A stretch of DNA of 64,000 nt from Arthrobacter sp. CAU 1506. Lineage in GTDB: Bacteria; Actinomycetota; Actinomycetes; Actinomycetales; Micrococcaceae. The notes beneath the pieces are model-generated. The model saw only the letters and a program-made list of their open reading frames with translations, was not told the origin of the DNA and searched no databases. Below, piece after piece: positions 16,957 through 29,683 of this stretch (position 1 is its first letter; each line of letters starts with the position of its first letter). Where the stretch lies: assembly GCF_005047635.1 (NCBI RefSeq), contig NZ_SUKC01000001.1, positions 248,001-312,000 of the forward strand, given 5' to 3'. A program made the translations under genes and the position numbers.

Positions 16957-19900
16957 CTAGTCGGTGAACACCGCGTCGATCACACCCTGCGCCCACTCCA
17001 GGATCTGTTGGTCGGCCAAGTCCCTGCCCCCGATCCTGGCGGTCTTGGGCTTGGGGATCAGGATGAAGTCCAGCGCGGGCTTCACCTGCGAGCCGGGGTA
17101 CATCCGGGTTAGCCGCATCGCCTTGGACTCCGGCAGTGCAGCCGGCGCGAACTTGATGAAGTTGCCCTGTACCGCTACGTCCGTCAGTCCGGCGGCGCGG
17201 GCCCGGACCCGGAAACGTGCCACGGCGACGAGGTTCTGCACCGGCTCCGGCAGCTCGCCGTAGCGGTCGGTGAGTTCGGCAACCACTTCGGCGATGGCCT
17301 CGTCGGTGGCCGCCTGCGCCAGCTTCCGGTAGGCCTCCAAGCGCAGGCGCTCCCCCGGCACGTAGTCGTGCGGCAGGTGGGCGTTGACCGGCAGCTCGAT
17401 CTTCATGTCGGCAACCTTTTGCTCGGTTTCGCCGCGGAAGTCGGCCACGGCCTCGCCGACCAGCCGGATGTACAGATCGAAGCCGACGCCGGCAATGTGC
17501 CCCGACTGTTCCCCGCCGAGCAGATTGCCTGCACCGCGGATCTCCAGGTCCTTCAGGGCCAGCTGCATGCCCGCGCCCAGTTCGTTGTGCGCCGCCACCG
17601 CCTTGAGCCGCTCCAGCGCCACTTCGCCAAGCGGTTTCTCGGCGTCGAACAGGAAGTAGGCGTAGGCGCGCTCCCGGCCGCGGCCCACCCGGCCGCGCAG
17701 CTGGTGCAGCTGGGAGAGGCCGTAGCGGTCCGCGCGGTCAACAATCAGCGTGTTGGCGTTGGAGATGTCCAGCCCGGTTTCGATGATGGTGGTGCAGACC
17801 AGCACGTCGAACCGCTTTTCCCAGAAATCGACGATGATCTGTTCCAGCCGGGACTCGCTCATTTGCCCGTGCGCCACTTCCACCCGGGCTTCGGGGACCA
17901 GTTCCCGAATCCGCGCCGCCTGCCGCTCGATGGACGAGACGCGGTTGTGCACGAAAAAGACCTGTCCTTCGCGCGTCAGCTCGCGCCGGATCGCCGCCGT
18001 CGTCTGCTTGTCCGTGTACGGGCCCACGTACGTCAGCACCGGGTGCCGCTCCTCCGGCGGGGTGGCCAGCGTGGATGTCTCGCGGATGCCGGTCAGCGAC
18101 ATCTCCAAGGTCCGCGGGATCGGCGTCGCGGACATGGCCAGCACGTCCACGTTGGTACGCATCTTCTTCAGCGCTTCCTTGTGTTCGACGCCGAACCGCT
18201 GTTCCTCGTCCACGATGACCAGGCCCAGGTCCTTGAACTGGACCTCCTTGGAGAGCAGCCGGTGCGTCCCGATGACCACGTCGATGCTGCCGTTCTTGAT
18301 CCCTTCCATGGTGTCCTTGGCTTCCTTGGACGTTTGGAAGCGGGACAGCGCCTTGACCCTGACCGGGAATCCGGAGAAGCGTTCGCTGAAGGTCTCGAAG
18401 TGCTGCTGGGACAGCAGCGTGGTGGGTACCAGCACTGCCGCCTGTTTGCCGTCCTGGACCGCCTTGAAGGCAGCGCGGACCGCAATCTCGGTCTTGCCGT
18501 AGCCCACATCGCCGGAGACCAGGCGGTCCATCGGGATTTCCCGCTCCATGTCCGCCTTGACCTCGTTGATGGTGGTCAACTGGTCGGGGGTCTCGATGTA
18601 CGGGAATGCTTCTTCCAGCTCACGCTGCCAGGGCGTGTCCGGTCCGAAGGCATGCCCGCGGGACGCCATCCGGGCCGAATACAGGCGGATCAGCTCGCCG
18701 GCAATCTCCTTGACCGCCTTGCGCGCCTGGCTCTTGGTCTTGGCCCAGTCGGAGCCGCCCATCTTGGACAGGACCGGAGTCTCGCCGCCCACGTACCGGG
18801 TGACTTGGTCCAACTGGTCGGTCGGCACGAACAGCCGGTCCCCGGGGGCACCCCGCTTGGACGGGGCGTACTCCAGGACCAGGTACTCGCGCATGGCTTT
18901 GGTGGGCCCGGCTCCGGTGGAGCGCTGCACCAGCTCGACGAACTTGCCCACGCCGTGCTGCTCGTGCACCACGAAGTCGCCTTCGGTCAGCTGCAACGGA
19001 TCCACCGCATTGCGCCGCCGCGACGGCATTTTCCGCATGTCCTTGGTGGAGCGTGCCGAGGCCCGGCCCAGCAGATCGGCCTCGGTCAGCAGGCCGAGCT
19101 TCAATCCGTCGAAAACGAACCCCTTGCCGGTGCTGGCCGTGGTGATTTCGATGATTCCCGGCTGCGGTTCGTTCTCCAGCGATTCCACCCGCGTGGCCGG
19201 TATCTGCGCGTCATGGAAGAGTTCGGCCATGCGCGAGGCGGGTCCGGGACCCTCAGTGGCCACCACCACGCGCCACTGGTCGCGTACGCGGGAGCCAATG
19301 AACTCCATCATCTCGGCGACGTCGCCCTGATAGCCCCTGGGTTCCCGGGCCGCGATGGTCAGCGTGTCGATGTCCAGCACGGTTTCGTCGTCGGGGTTGA
19401 ACGAGGTAATGGACCACCAGGACACCTCATGCTTGCCGGCTGCCGTGCGCGTGTCGCCCAGCGAGCGGAAGCCTGCCTGCTCCAAGTCCCCCTGCAGCGC
19501 CAGGTCCAGCGGCGCGTCGCCTCCTTCGGAGGCGGTGGCCCAGGCAGCGGCCAGGAATTCGTCGTTGGTGGTCTCCAGATCGTGTGCCCGGCTGCGCACC
19601 TTCTCCGGCTCAATGACAACTGCGATGGATCCGGGCGGCAACTCGCCGACAAACGGCACCATGGCATCCACCAGCACCGGCGAGAGTGACTCCATGCCTT
19701 CGACCGCGACGCCCCCGGCGATCTTTTCCAGCATGTCCGCGGCCGCCGGCATCTGGTCCTTGAGCTTGGCCGCACGGCTCATCACCGAGGGCGTGATCAA
19801 CAGCTCCCGGCACGGCGGGGCATACAGCCGGGTGGGGTGCTTGACGTGCTCGCCGGCCAAGGAGCGCTGGTCTGCCACAGCGAACCAGCGCATCGATTCA

Positions 19901-20649
19901 ACTTCGTCGCCAAAGAACTCAATCCGGACCGGGTGGTCGTCGGTGGGCGAGAAGACATCCAAAATCCCGCCGCGCACGGCAAACTCGCCGCGCCGGCTGA
20001 CCATGTCCACCCGGGCGTAGGCCGCGTCGGCCAACCGACGGACCACGTCGGTAAAGGCGACCTCGTCGCCGACCGCCAGCGCGACCGGCTGCAGCTCTCC
20101 CAGCCCCTGGACCAGCGGCTGAAGTACTGCGCGCACCGGCGCGATGACCACGCGAAGCGGCGCCGCACCGTCGTCGTGCTTTAGCCGGCGCAGCACCGAG
20201 AGCCGGCGCCCCACGGTGTCTGACCGCGGCGACAGCCGCTCGTGCGGCAACGTCTCCCAGCTGGGGAACTCCTCGATGGACTCATCCGGCAGGTAGCTCC
20301 GCAGCGCAGCGGCCAGGTCTTCCGTTTCCCGCCCGGTTGCCGTGACCGCCAGCACCACCCCGCCGGTGGTCGACCAAGGCGCGCCAGCGCCGCGTGGAGA
20401 CCCTCCCTCCGGTGATCGACCAAGGCCGCCCGCGGCCCCCTCCGGTGATCGACCAAGGCCGCCCGCGGCCGCGTGGAGATCTGTCTCCAGCCCCTGCACC
20501 ATCTCCGCGAGCAGCGCTGCGCGCAACCCGGGCGGGGCGCCGATCTGCAGATCCTCGCTGCGCTCTGCCACCGGCCGGGCCGACTGCAGCCGCACCTTGG
20601 CGAACGAATCGTCCTGGGCGAGGGCTGTGCGCAGTCCGTTCAGGCTCAT
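16957..20649 (-). CDS. mfd: Transcription-repair coupling factor Mfd
   Basis: A 1230-residue translocase that removes stalled RNA polymerase at lesions and recruits UvrA. Domains in order: UvrB-like N-terminal module (about 1-400), polymerase-interacting module with EGDFVVHEQHGVGKFVEL, the helicase core with Walker A GDVGYGKTEIAVRA and DEEQ box IVDEEQRFGV, the second helicase lobe (IETGLDISNANT, QLRGRVGRG), and the C-terminal TRCF domain. Residues about 57-97 form an insertion between AALLAEMVQGLE and VVLAVTATGRE that I do not expect in the family; it contains two identical 11-residue repeats AAGGLGRSPEG and is encoded by a DNA tandem repeat. I use ATG 20649 (MSLNGL); ATG 20658 is equally possible. 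It reads left and is divergent from the DUF2505 gene. Confidence 0.96.
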   Translation of the reverse strand: MSLNGLRTALAQDDSFAKVRLQSARPVAERSEDLQIGAPPGLRAALLAEMVQGLETDLHAAAGGLGRSPEGAAGGLGRSPEGGSPRGAGAPWSTTGGVVLAVTATGRETEDLAAALRSYLPDESIEEFPSWETLPHERLSPRSDTVGRRLSVLRRLKHDDGAAPLRVVIAPVRAVLQPLVQGLGELQPVALAVGDEVAFTDVVRRLADAAYARVDMVSRRGEFAVRGGILDVFSPTDDHPVRIEFFGDEVESMRWFAVADQRSLAGEHVKHPTRLYAPPCRELLITPSVMSRAAKLKDQMPAAADMLEKIAGGVAVEGMESLSPVLVDAMVPFVGELPPGSIAVVIEPEKVRSRAHDLETTNDEFLAAAWATASEGGDAPLDLALQGDLEQAGFRSLGDTRTAAGKHEVSWWSITSFNPDDETVLDIDTLTIAAREPRGYQGDVAEMMEFIGSRVRDQWRVVVATEGPGPASRMAELFHDAQIPATRVESLENEPQPGIIEITTASTGKGFVFDGLKLGLLTEADLLGRASARSTKDMRKMPSRRRNAVDPLQLTEGDFVVHEQHGVGKFVELVQRSTGAGPTKAMREYLVLEYAPSKRGAPGDRLFVPTDQLDQVTRYVGGETPVLSKMGGSDWAKTKSQARKAVKEIAGELIRLYSARMASRGHAFGPDTPWQRELEEAFPYIETPDQLTTINEVKADMEREIPMDRLVSGDVGYGKTEIAVRAAFKAVQDGKQAAVLVPTTLLSQQHFETFSERFSGFPVRVKALSRFQTSKEAKDTMEGIKNGSIDVVIGTHRLLSKEVQFKDLGLVIVDEEQRFGVEHKEALKKMRTNVDVLAMSATPIPRTLEMSLTGIRETSTLATPPEERHPVLTYVGPYTDKQTTAAIRRELTREGQVFFVHNRVSSIERQAARIRELVPEARVEVAHGQMSESRLEQIIVDFWEKRFDVLVCTTIIETGLDISNANTLIVDRADRYGLSQLHQLRGRVGRGRERAYAYFLFDAEKPLGEVALERLKAVAAHNELGAGMQLALKDLEIRGAGNLLGGEQSGHIAGVGFDLYIRLVGEAVADFRGETEQKVADMKIELPVNAHLPHDYVPGERLRLEAYRKLAQAATDEAIAEVVAELTDRYGELPEPVQNLVAVARFRVRARAAGLTDVAVQGNFIKFAPAALPESKAMRLTRMYPGSQVKPALDFILIPKPKTARIGGRDLADQQILEWAQGVIDAVFTD
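20360..20480. repeat. Tandem repeat inserted in frame in mfd
   Basis: Two perfect, directly adjacent 33-base copies (20405-20437 and 20438-20470) each begin CCCTCCGGTGATCGACC and end GCCCGCGGCC. A third, diverged copy lies at about 20360-20391 (CGGTGGTCGACCAAGGC core). The words CGTGGAGA at 20393-20400 and 20473-20480 also frame the two perfect copies. The unit length of 33 keeps the reading frame, so each copy adds 11 residues to Mfd. The core GGTSRTCGACCAAGG is not seen elsewhere in the window. It looks like a mobile or intergenic-type repeat that landed in a coding region and then expanded. Confidence 0.85.
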
Positions 20650-20786
20650 TGTTTCCATCTTCTTCCGGTCGGGGCGCAACACGAATACCCTCCAGTTCGG
20701 CGGAACTGAGGGTCAGAAAACCAACTTTACCGCGCACAGTAGGATGGATGCTGGCCCAACTAGTTCCGAGAAATCCGGGAGTCTTT

Positions 20787-21287
20787 ATGGCGCTCAGCGC
20801 TTCAACCACCCTGCCCTACCCCGCAGCCAAGGTCACCGAAACCTTTACCGACGAGGCGTTTCTGCGCCACATCAGCGAGTTGGTCGGCGGCTCCCTGGAG
20901 TCGGTGCAGCGCGACGGCGACGTGTCCGGCGCCTTCACCCTGACCGTGGTCCGCAAGGTTCCCAGCGCACGGCTGCCCGAGATCGCCAAGAAGATGCTGG
21001 GCGATTCGCTCACCGTCACCCAGACTGAACGGTGGCAGGCGCCTGCGGCCGACGGCTCGCGGACTGCCGACGTCACCATGAAGGTGGCCGGAGCGCCGGT
21101 GGACGTCAACGCGGTCCAGCAGCTGGTTGCCGACGGGGGCTCCACCCGCGTGGACCTGACCGGCGATGTGAAATCCTCCATCCCGTTCCTGGGTGGCAAG
21201 ATCGCCGCCGCGGCCGAACCCATGCTGGGCAAGGCTCTGAACATCCAGGCGCAGCAGGCCGAGGCCTGGCTGTCCGGACGCTCCTAA
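20787..21287 (+). CDS. DUF2505 domain protein (START-like fold)
   Basis: A 166-residue cytoplasmic protein of the DUF2505 family, which is common in actinobacteria and is thought to adopt a START/SRPBCC-like lipid-binding fold. Visible features are the N-terminal FTDEAFLRHI block, the central FTLTVVRKVPSARLPEIAKKMLG region in parts, and the C-terminal helix GGKIAAAAEPMLGKALNIQAQQAEAWL. The start ATG 20787 follows GGGAG by five bases. An open frame extends upstream into mfd but has no support. It is divergent from mfd and is followed 15 bases later by a small membrane protein gene. Function unknown. Confidence 0.85.
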   Translation: MALSASTTLPYPAAKVTETFTDEAFLRHISELVGGSLESVQRDGDVSGAFTLTVVRKVPSARLPEIAKKMLGDSLTVTQTERWQAPAADGSRTADVTMKVAGAPVDVNAVQQLVADGGSTRVDLTGDVKSSIPFLGGKIAAAAEPMLGKALNIQAQQAEAWLSGRS

Positions 21288-21302
21288 CCCGGGGCCGCAG
21301 CA

Positions 21303-21524
21303 GTGAACATTCCAGCCGCCTTGGCCTGGGTTCTGGTCCTCGCCGGCCTGTGGGCTTTGCTCGTCTGGGTGCCGCACCTCATCCGGGTGTGGAAGGACCC
21401 TCGGTCCAAGGACGAGAAGGGCGCCATGACCCGCTACTTCACCATGGAGTTCATGAAGGCAACCACCTCCATGATCCTGGGCATTGCCACGTTGGTGATC
21501 GGCGCCCGCGGACTCGCGGGGTAG
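21303..21524 (+). CDS. Small two-helix membrane protein, SCO4848-like
   Basis: A 73-residue membrane protein with helices at about residues 5-25 and 50-72, joined by a polar loop containing WKDPRSKDEKGAMTRYF. The pattern of a WVxHxxRVWKD-type motif, a charged loop and a second helix ending IGARGL resembles the SCO4848 family of actinobacterial membrane proteins, whose role is unknown. It starts at a GTG 15 bases after the DUF2505 gene and is probably co-transcribed with it. A shared terminator follows. Confidence 0.65.
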   Translation: MNIPAALAWVLVLAGLWALLVWVPHLIRVWKDPRSKDEKGAMTRYFTMEFMKATTSMILGIATLVIGARGLAG

Positions 21525-21538
21525 GCAGCAGGACATAG

Positions 21539-21570
21539 CAAGGGCCGGGCAGCGAACTGCCCGGCCCTTG
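21539..21570. terminator. Bidirectional hairpin terminator
   Basis: CAAGGGCCGGGCAG (21539-21552) pairs perfectly with CTGCCCGGCCCTTG (21557-21570) around the tetraloop CGAA. It lies between convergent genes (21524 + and 21583 -) and can serve both. Confidence 0.85.
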
Positions 21571-21582
21571 CGGCGTTGAGGG

Positions 21583-22044
21583 TCAGTTCGCCGCCAACAG
21601 GGCTTCCTCCAGCGCCACCCACGCCAACATGGCGCATTTGACCCGAGCCGGGTAGCGGGAGACGCCCGAGAGCGCGGCGGCGTCGCCCAGGATTTCTTCG
21701 TCGGCCTCGATGCTCCCCCGGGAACGCATCAGCTCGCGGAAGTTGTCCACCACTTTCAGCAGTTCCTCCCGGTCCATGCCCTGCGCCAGGTCGCTGAGCA
21801 CGGACGCCGAGGCCATCGAGATGGAGCAGCCCTGGCCGTCCCAGCTGATGGCGGACAGGGTGGTGGCGGCGCCGTCGTTGTGCACGGCTGCCCGCAGCGT
21901 GATTTCATCCCCGCAGGTGGGGTTCAGCATGTGCGATTCACCGGATTTGTCGCCCGGCGGCGGATCTGCCAACGGCGACCCGTTCCGCTTCTTGGCATGT
22001 TCCAGAATGATCTGCTGGTACAGCTGCTGCAGTTCGGCGCTCAC
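21583..22044 (-). CDS. sufU: SufU, sulfur-transfer zinc protein for Fe-S assembly
   Basis: A 153-residue IscU/SufU-like protein that in Gram-positive bacteria accepts sulfur from the cysteine desulfurase SufS. The four zinc ligands are visible: C44 and D46 in NPTCGDEIT, C73 in GQGCSIS, and C137 in RVKCAMLAW. The 18-21 residue insertion typical of SufU as opposed to IscU is present between the second and third Cys (MDREELLKVVDNFRELM region). It starts at GTG 22044, two bases past the SufS stop, so the pair is translationally coupled. The rest of the suf operon is not in this window. Confidence 0.94.
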   Translation of the reverse strand: MSAELQQLYQQIILEHAKKRNGSPLADPPPGDKSGESHMLNPTCGDEITLRAAVHNDGAATTLSAISWDGQGCSISMASASVLSDLAQGMDREELLKVVDNFRELMRSRGSIEADEEILGDAAALSGVSRYPARVKCAMLAWVALEEALLAAN

Positions 22045-22045
22045 G

Positions 22046-23455
<1,410 letters not shown>

Positions 23456-23653
23456 TCATCCCACTTCGCTCGCCGCCGGTCACGTGAGCCCAGCCTTACT
23501 CGGATCCTGCGGGTTGCCGCCTGGCCCCGGATTCCCGGGGGTCCTGCTGCCGGAACTGCTCTTCACGGCCTTCACCCGCCCTATACAACGGCCCGCCGGG
23601 TGGTTAGAAACGAAACTACGCACCATCGTCCCGAACCAAACTTCTGGAGCCCC

Positions 23654-25312
23654 ATGCCGACTCATCCTGTGCCACCTAACCACGGCGAACTGCGCCGGGT
23701 CGCCGAAGAATCGTTCGGTTGGACCGTCCTCCGGGAGGGGCAGCTGGATGCGATGGCCGCAGCCGCCCGCGGCGAGGATGTGCTGGCCGTGATGCCCTCC
23801 GGGCATGGGAAGTCAGCCGTCTATCAGGTGCCAGCCGTCGCCTTGCCGGGCACCGCCGTCGTTATTTCGCCGCTGATCGCGCTGCAGTATGACCAAGTGG
23901 ATGCCATTAACGACGATCTGGGCGCCGGCCGGGCCTTCGCCGTGAATTCGCAGCTGAGGGCGTCGGCCGAACGCGCCGCGTGGGACGCCGCGGCCAGCGG
24001 CGGGGCAAAGTTCCTGTTCCTGGCACCGGAACAGCTGGCCCGCGAAGAAACCCTGCAGCGGCTGGCGGAGCTGGAGATCTCGCTGTTCGTGGTGGACGAG
24101 GCGCATTGCATCTCCTCGTGGGGCCACGATTTCCGGCCCGATTATCTGACCCTCGCGCCGGTGGTGAAGCGGCTGAAGCACCCGCCGGTGGTGGCACTGA
24201 CGGCAACCGCATCGCCGCATACCCGCACCGAGATCATTGACCGCTTGGGCATGCGCGACCCGTTCGTCACGGTGCAGAGCTTCGACCGGCCAAACCTCAA
24301 CCTTCAGGTGCGGCGGCACCACGAAGACCGCGGCAAGCGCCAAGCCGTGGTGGAGCAGGTGGCCGGATTCGGTGGGCCGGGGCTGCTCTACACGGCCACC
24401 CGCAAGGACACGGAGCGCTACGCCGCCGAACTGGCCGAGCGCGGCCTGCGCACGGACGCCTATCACGCCGGCCGGCGGGCCGCCGACCGGGTGGCGATCC
24501 ACGAACGGTTCCTCGATGGCGAGGTGGACGTGGTGGTGGCCACGTCCGCGTTCGGGATGGGCATTGATAAGCCGGACGTCCGGTTTGTGGTGCACGCGGA
24601 TATCCCCGACTCGCTGGACAGCTACTACCAGGAAATCGGCCGCGCCGGCCGGGACGGCGAACCCGCGCGGGCAGTGCTGCACTACCGGTCCGCGGACTTG
24701 GGTTTGCAGCGCTTCTTTGCCGGCGGTGCCCCCGATCCAGGCGATCTCGCCGCGGTGTACGGCGCCGTCCGGGAGCAAGGTCCGCTCCGCCCGGCCGCGC
24801 TGACCGAACGGACCGGCCTCTCGCAGCGCAAACAGGCCCGGCTGCTCAACCTCTTGGAACACAGCGGCAGCATCGCCGTGGACCGCAACGGCTATCGGGC
24901 GGTGGGTGGGGTGGATCCCTCGTCGGCTGCGGACAAAGCAGTGGCCGAAGCCGAATCCCAGCACCGGATCGATGAATCGCGGATCGAAATGGCCCGCGGC
25001 TATGCCGAGACGGACCATTGCCGGCGCGACTGGCTGCTGAACTACTTTGGCGAAGAGACCGACGGCTATTGCGGGAACTGCGATAACTGCGAAGCCGGGT
25101 CGGAGGCCGTGGCTGAAGCGTGGGAGGCTGAGATGCCGGAGGGATATGAGATCCAGCGGCCGGTGAAACACCGTGAATGGGGACCGGGCATCGTGATGGG
25201 GACCCAGCCCGACCGCATCACGGTCTTGTTCGAGTCAGTCGGCTACAAGGACATCGCGCTGTCCGCCGTCCGGGAGGATGCGGGGCTGTTGGAATCCGTG
25301 GAGGACCAGTAG
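23654..25312 (+). CDS. recQ: RecQ-like ATP-dependent DNA helicase
   Basis: A 552-residue superfamily 2 DNA helicase of the RecQ group. The Walker A motif is MPSGHGKSAVYQVP, in which GHGKS replaces the usual GGGKS; the DEAH box is VVDEAHCISSWGHDFRPDYL (in parts); the arginine-finger motif VI is YYQEIGRAGRDG. A four-cysteine zinc site follows (CRRDWLLNYFGE...CGNCDNC). The C-terminal ~70 residues (RPVKHREWGPGIV...) form a small unassigned domain, and there is no HRDC domain. ATG 23654 follows GGAG by four bases; an earlier GTG/ATG at 23600 is less likely. A TATACA box at 23582-23587 may belong to its promoter. Confidence 0.93.
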   Translation: MPTHPVPPNHGELRRVAEESFGWTVLREGQLDAMAAAARGEDVLAVMPSGHGKSAVYQVPAVALPGTAVVISPLIALQYDQVDAINDDLGAGRAFAVNSQLRASAERAAWDAAASGGAKFLFLAPEQLAREETLQRLAELEISLFVVDEAHCISSWGHDFRPDYLTLAPVVKRLKHPPVVALTATASPHTRTEIIDRLGMRDPFVTVQSFDRPNLNLQVRRHHEDRGKRQAVVEQVAGFGGPGLLYTATRKDTERYAAELAERGLRTDAYHAGRRAADRVAIHERFLDGEVDVVVATSAFGMGIDKPDVRFVVHADIPDSLDSYYQEIGRAGRDGEPARAVLHYRSADLGLQRFFAGGAPDPGDLAAVYGAVREQGPLRPAALTERTGLSQRKQARLLNLLEHSGSIAVDRNGYRAVGGVDPSSAADKAVAEAESQHRIDESRIEMARGYAETDHCRRDWLLNYFGEETDGYCGNCDNCEAGSEAVAEAWEAEMPEGYEIQRPVKHREWGPGIVMGTQPDRITVLFESVGYKDIALSAVREDAGLLESVEDQ

Positions 25313-25362
25313 CCAGGAGCTAGCCGGCCGGTGGCACGGCAGCCGCTGCAGACTGCGGGGCG

Positions 25363-25402
25363 GTCAAAGCCGCTCGCGTCAAAGCCGGCCATCCTCTATA
25401 CA
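25363..25402 (+). promoter_or_regulatory. Possible promoter of the rml genes with direct repeats
   Basis: GTCAAAGCC occurs twice, at 25363-25371 and 25378-25386, 15 bases apart, just upstream of a TATACA -10-like box at 25397-25402. The coding start of rmlA is 25433. The first GTCAAA is too far and the second too near for a standard -35 (13-base spacing), so the repeats may bind an activator. Low certainty. Confidence 0.33.
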
Positions 25403-25432
25403 AAGTGGTGCCGCCACGCTAGAAATAACGCT

Positions 25433-26311
25433 ATGCGGGGGATAATTCTGGCTGGGGGAACAGGATCGCGGTTGCATCCGATCACCCTTGGCATCAGCAA
25501 ACAGCTAGTACCGGTCTACGACAAGCCGATGATTTATTATCCGCTGTCCACACTGATGTTGGCCGGAATCCGGGACATTCTGATCATCACCACACCGGTG
25601 GATGCACCCCAGTTCCAGGCCCTGCTCGGCGACGGGTCCCAGTTCGGCATCTCGCTGACCTACCGGCAGCAGGCGGCGCCCAACGGGCTGGCCGAGGCCT
25701 TCGTCATCGGGGCGGACCACATCGGAACCGACGCGTGCGCCTTGGTGCTGGGCGACAACTTGTTTTATGGTCCCGGTCTGGGCACGCAACTCGAGGACGT
25801 TGCCAAAGTCGACGGCGGCACGATCTTCGGCTATTGGGTGGCGGATCCGAGCGCCTACGGCGTCGTCGAATTCGATGCCAACGGCACAGCGGTTTCCATT
25901 GAAGAGAAACCGCAGAAACCCAAAAGCAATTACGCGGTTCCCGGGCTGTATTTCTACGACAACGACGTCGTGGCGATGTCGCGGACCTTGCGGCCCTCGG
26001 CCCGGGGCGAATTGGAGATCACCGACCTGAACCGGCTGTATATGGACCAGGGCCGCCTGACCGTCAAGATCCTCCCCCGCGGAACTGCGTGGCTGGACAC
26101 CGGAACCTTCGATTCGCTCAACGACGCCTCCAACTTCATCCGGACGATCGCCAGCCGCCAGGGCATGCCCATCGGCTCGCCGGAAGAAGTCGCGTGGCGG
26201 ATGAAGTACATCGACGACGAGCAGCTCCACGGCCACGGCCAATCGCTGGCCAAGAGCGGCTACGGCACCTATCTGCTGGACCTGCTGGAGAGCACCCGCT
26301 ATGGGGGTTGA
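25433..26311 (+). CDS. rmlA: Glucose-1-phosphate thymidylyltransferase
   Basis: A 292-residue nucleotidyltransferase making dTDP-glucose, the first step to dTDP-L-rhamnose. The N-terminal signature is [13 protein letters not shown], followed by [17 protein letters not shown] and the LGDNLFYG metal-binding block; [13 protein letters not shown] is near the C-terminus. The length is standard. ATG 25433 is the first start compatible with the conserved N-terminus, although its ribosome binding site is weak. It opens the dTDP-rhamnose run and is followed 79 bases later by rmlB. Confidence 0.96.
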   Translation: MRGIILAGGTGSRLHPITLGISKQLVPVYDKPMIYYPLSTLMLAGIRDILIITTPVDAPQFQALLGDGSQFGISLTYRQQAAPNGLAEAFVIGADHIGTDACALVLGDNLFYGPGLGTQLEDVAKVDGGTIFGYWVADPSAYGVVEFDANGTAVSIEEKPQKPKSNYAVPGLYFYDNDVVAMSRTLRPSARGELEITDLNRLYMDQGRLTVKILPRGTAWLDTGTFDSLNDASNFIRTIASRQGMPIGSPEEVAWRMKYIDDEQLHGHGQSLAKSGYGTYLLDLLESTRYGG

Positions 26312-26357
26312 GCGGACCTGCCCGCATCGTTGTCCGCCAATCTGGCCGCAACTCTAG

Positions 26358-28839
<2,482 letters not shown>

Positions 28840-28843
<4 letters not shown>

Positions 28844-29631
28844 CGCTCCCAGTCCCCCGCCGGATCGCAAGCGCGGTGTCCGCCGACGACCCCTGGCTCT
28901 TCCTGTCGCCCCACCTGGATGACGCAGTATTGTCCTGCGGCGCCCTGATTGAGGCCGAGGCCACGCGCCGCGAGGTCACGGTCGCGACCATTTTCACCGA
29001 ATCGGCACCGCCGCCGCACACTCGGTCGGCGCGCACCTTCATGCGGCTGGCCCGGGTAGAGGACGCCGCCGCGCTCTTCGAGGCCCGCCGCGCCGAAGAC
29101 CTCGCCGTGCTGCGGGACCTGGGCGTCAAGTATCTCCACCTCGGCGCCACCGATGCCATCTACCGTCGCCGGAAGCCCGCGGCGGCCCCGGATCTTCTGG
29201 CCCGCTTCCTGCCGGAACTGGTGCACACCTACCCCACCTATCGGTTCAACATTGTGCGCGGACGGATATCCCGCGGCGACCGCCGCCTGATGGCCGAGTT
29301 GCGCAGCCAGGTGGCGTGGCTGATGAAACAGACACAGGCGGAACTCATTTTCTGTCCACTCGGTGTCGGCAGGCATGTGGACCACTTGGTGGCCAGGGCT
29401 CTGGGAACGGCCTTCCCCGAGCAGGTGGTCTACTACTCCGACTTCCCCTACAACCAGTCCGCCGAACCGGACGCTGCCTTCCTCACCCAACACCAGTTGG
29501 AACCTTGGCTGTGGGACCAGGGACTCGAGGCCAAGGAGCACTGGATCCGCCAATACGACACACAAGCCGACGCGTTGTTCCCCGACGGCCGGATACCGGC
29601 GGCACCGGAATCGTACTTCGCGCCGCGATGA
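28840..29631 (+). CDS. PIG-L family deacetylase
   Basis: A 263-residue zinc-dependent N-deacetylase of the GlcNAc-PI deacetylase/MshB/BshB superfamily. The metal motif is SPHLDDAVLSCG (PHxDD), and the later zinc His lies in GVGRHVDHLVA. It starts at GTG 28840, overlapping the rmlCD stop, with GGAGGG nine bases upstream. Members inside polysaccharide loci often act on sugar intermediates or on lipid-linked glycans, but the substrate cannot be read from sequence; mycothiol or other small-molecule deacetylation is less likely here given the location between rml and a glycosyltransferase. Confidence 0.9.
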
Positions 29632-29683
29632 GCAACATCGGCGCAGTCGAAACGAGGCGGCCTTGGCCCATGGAGGGAATGCG

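Noticed and set aside
17368-19689. 773-codon open frame opposite mfd
   Set aside because: It is antisense to a well-supported Mfd and its product (rich in Gly, Arg, His, Gln) has no recognisable motif; long antisense frames are common in high-GC DNA.
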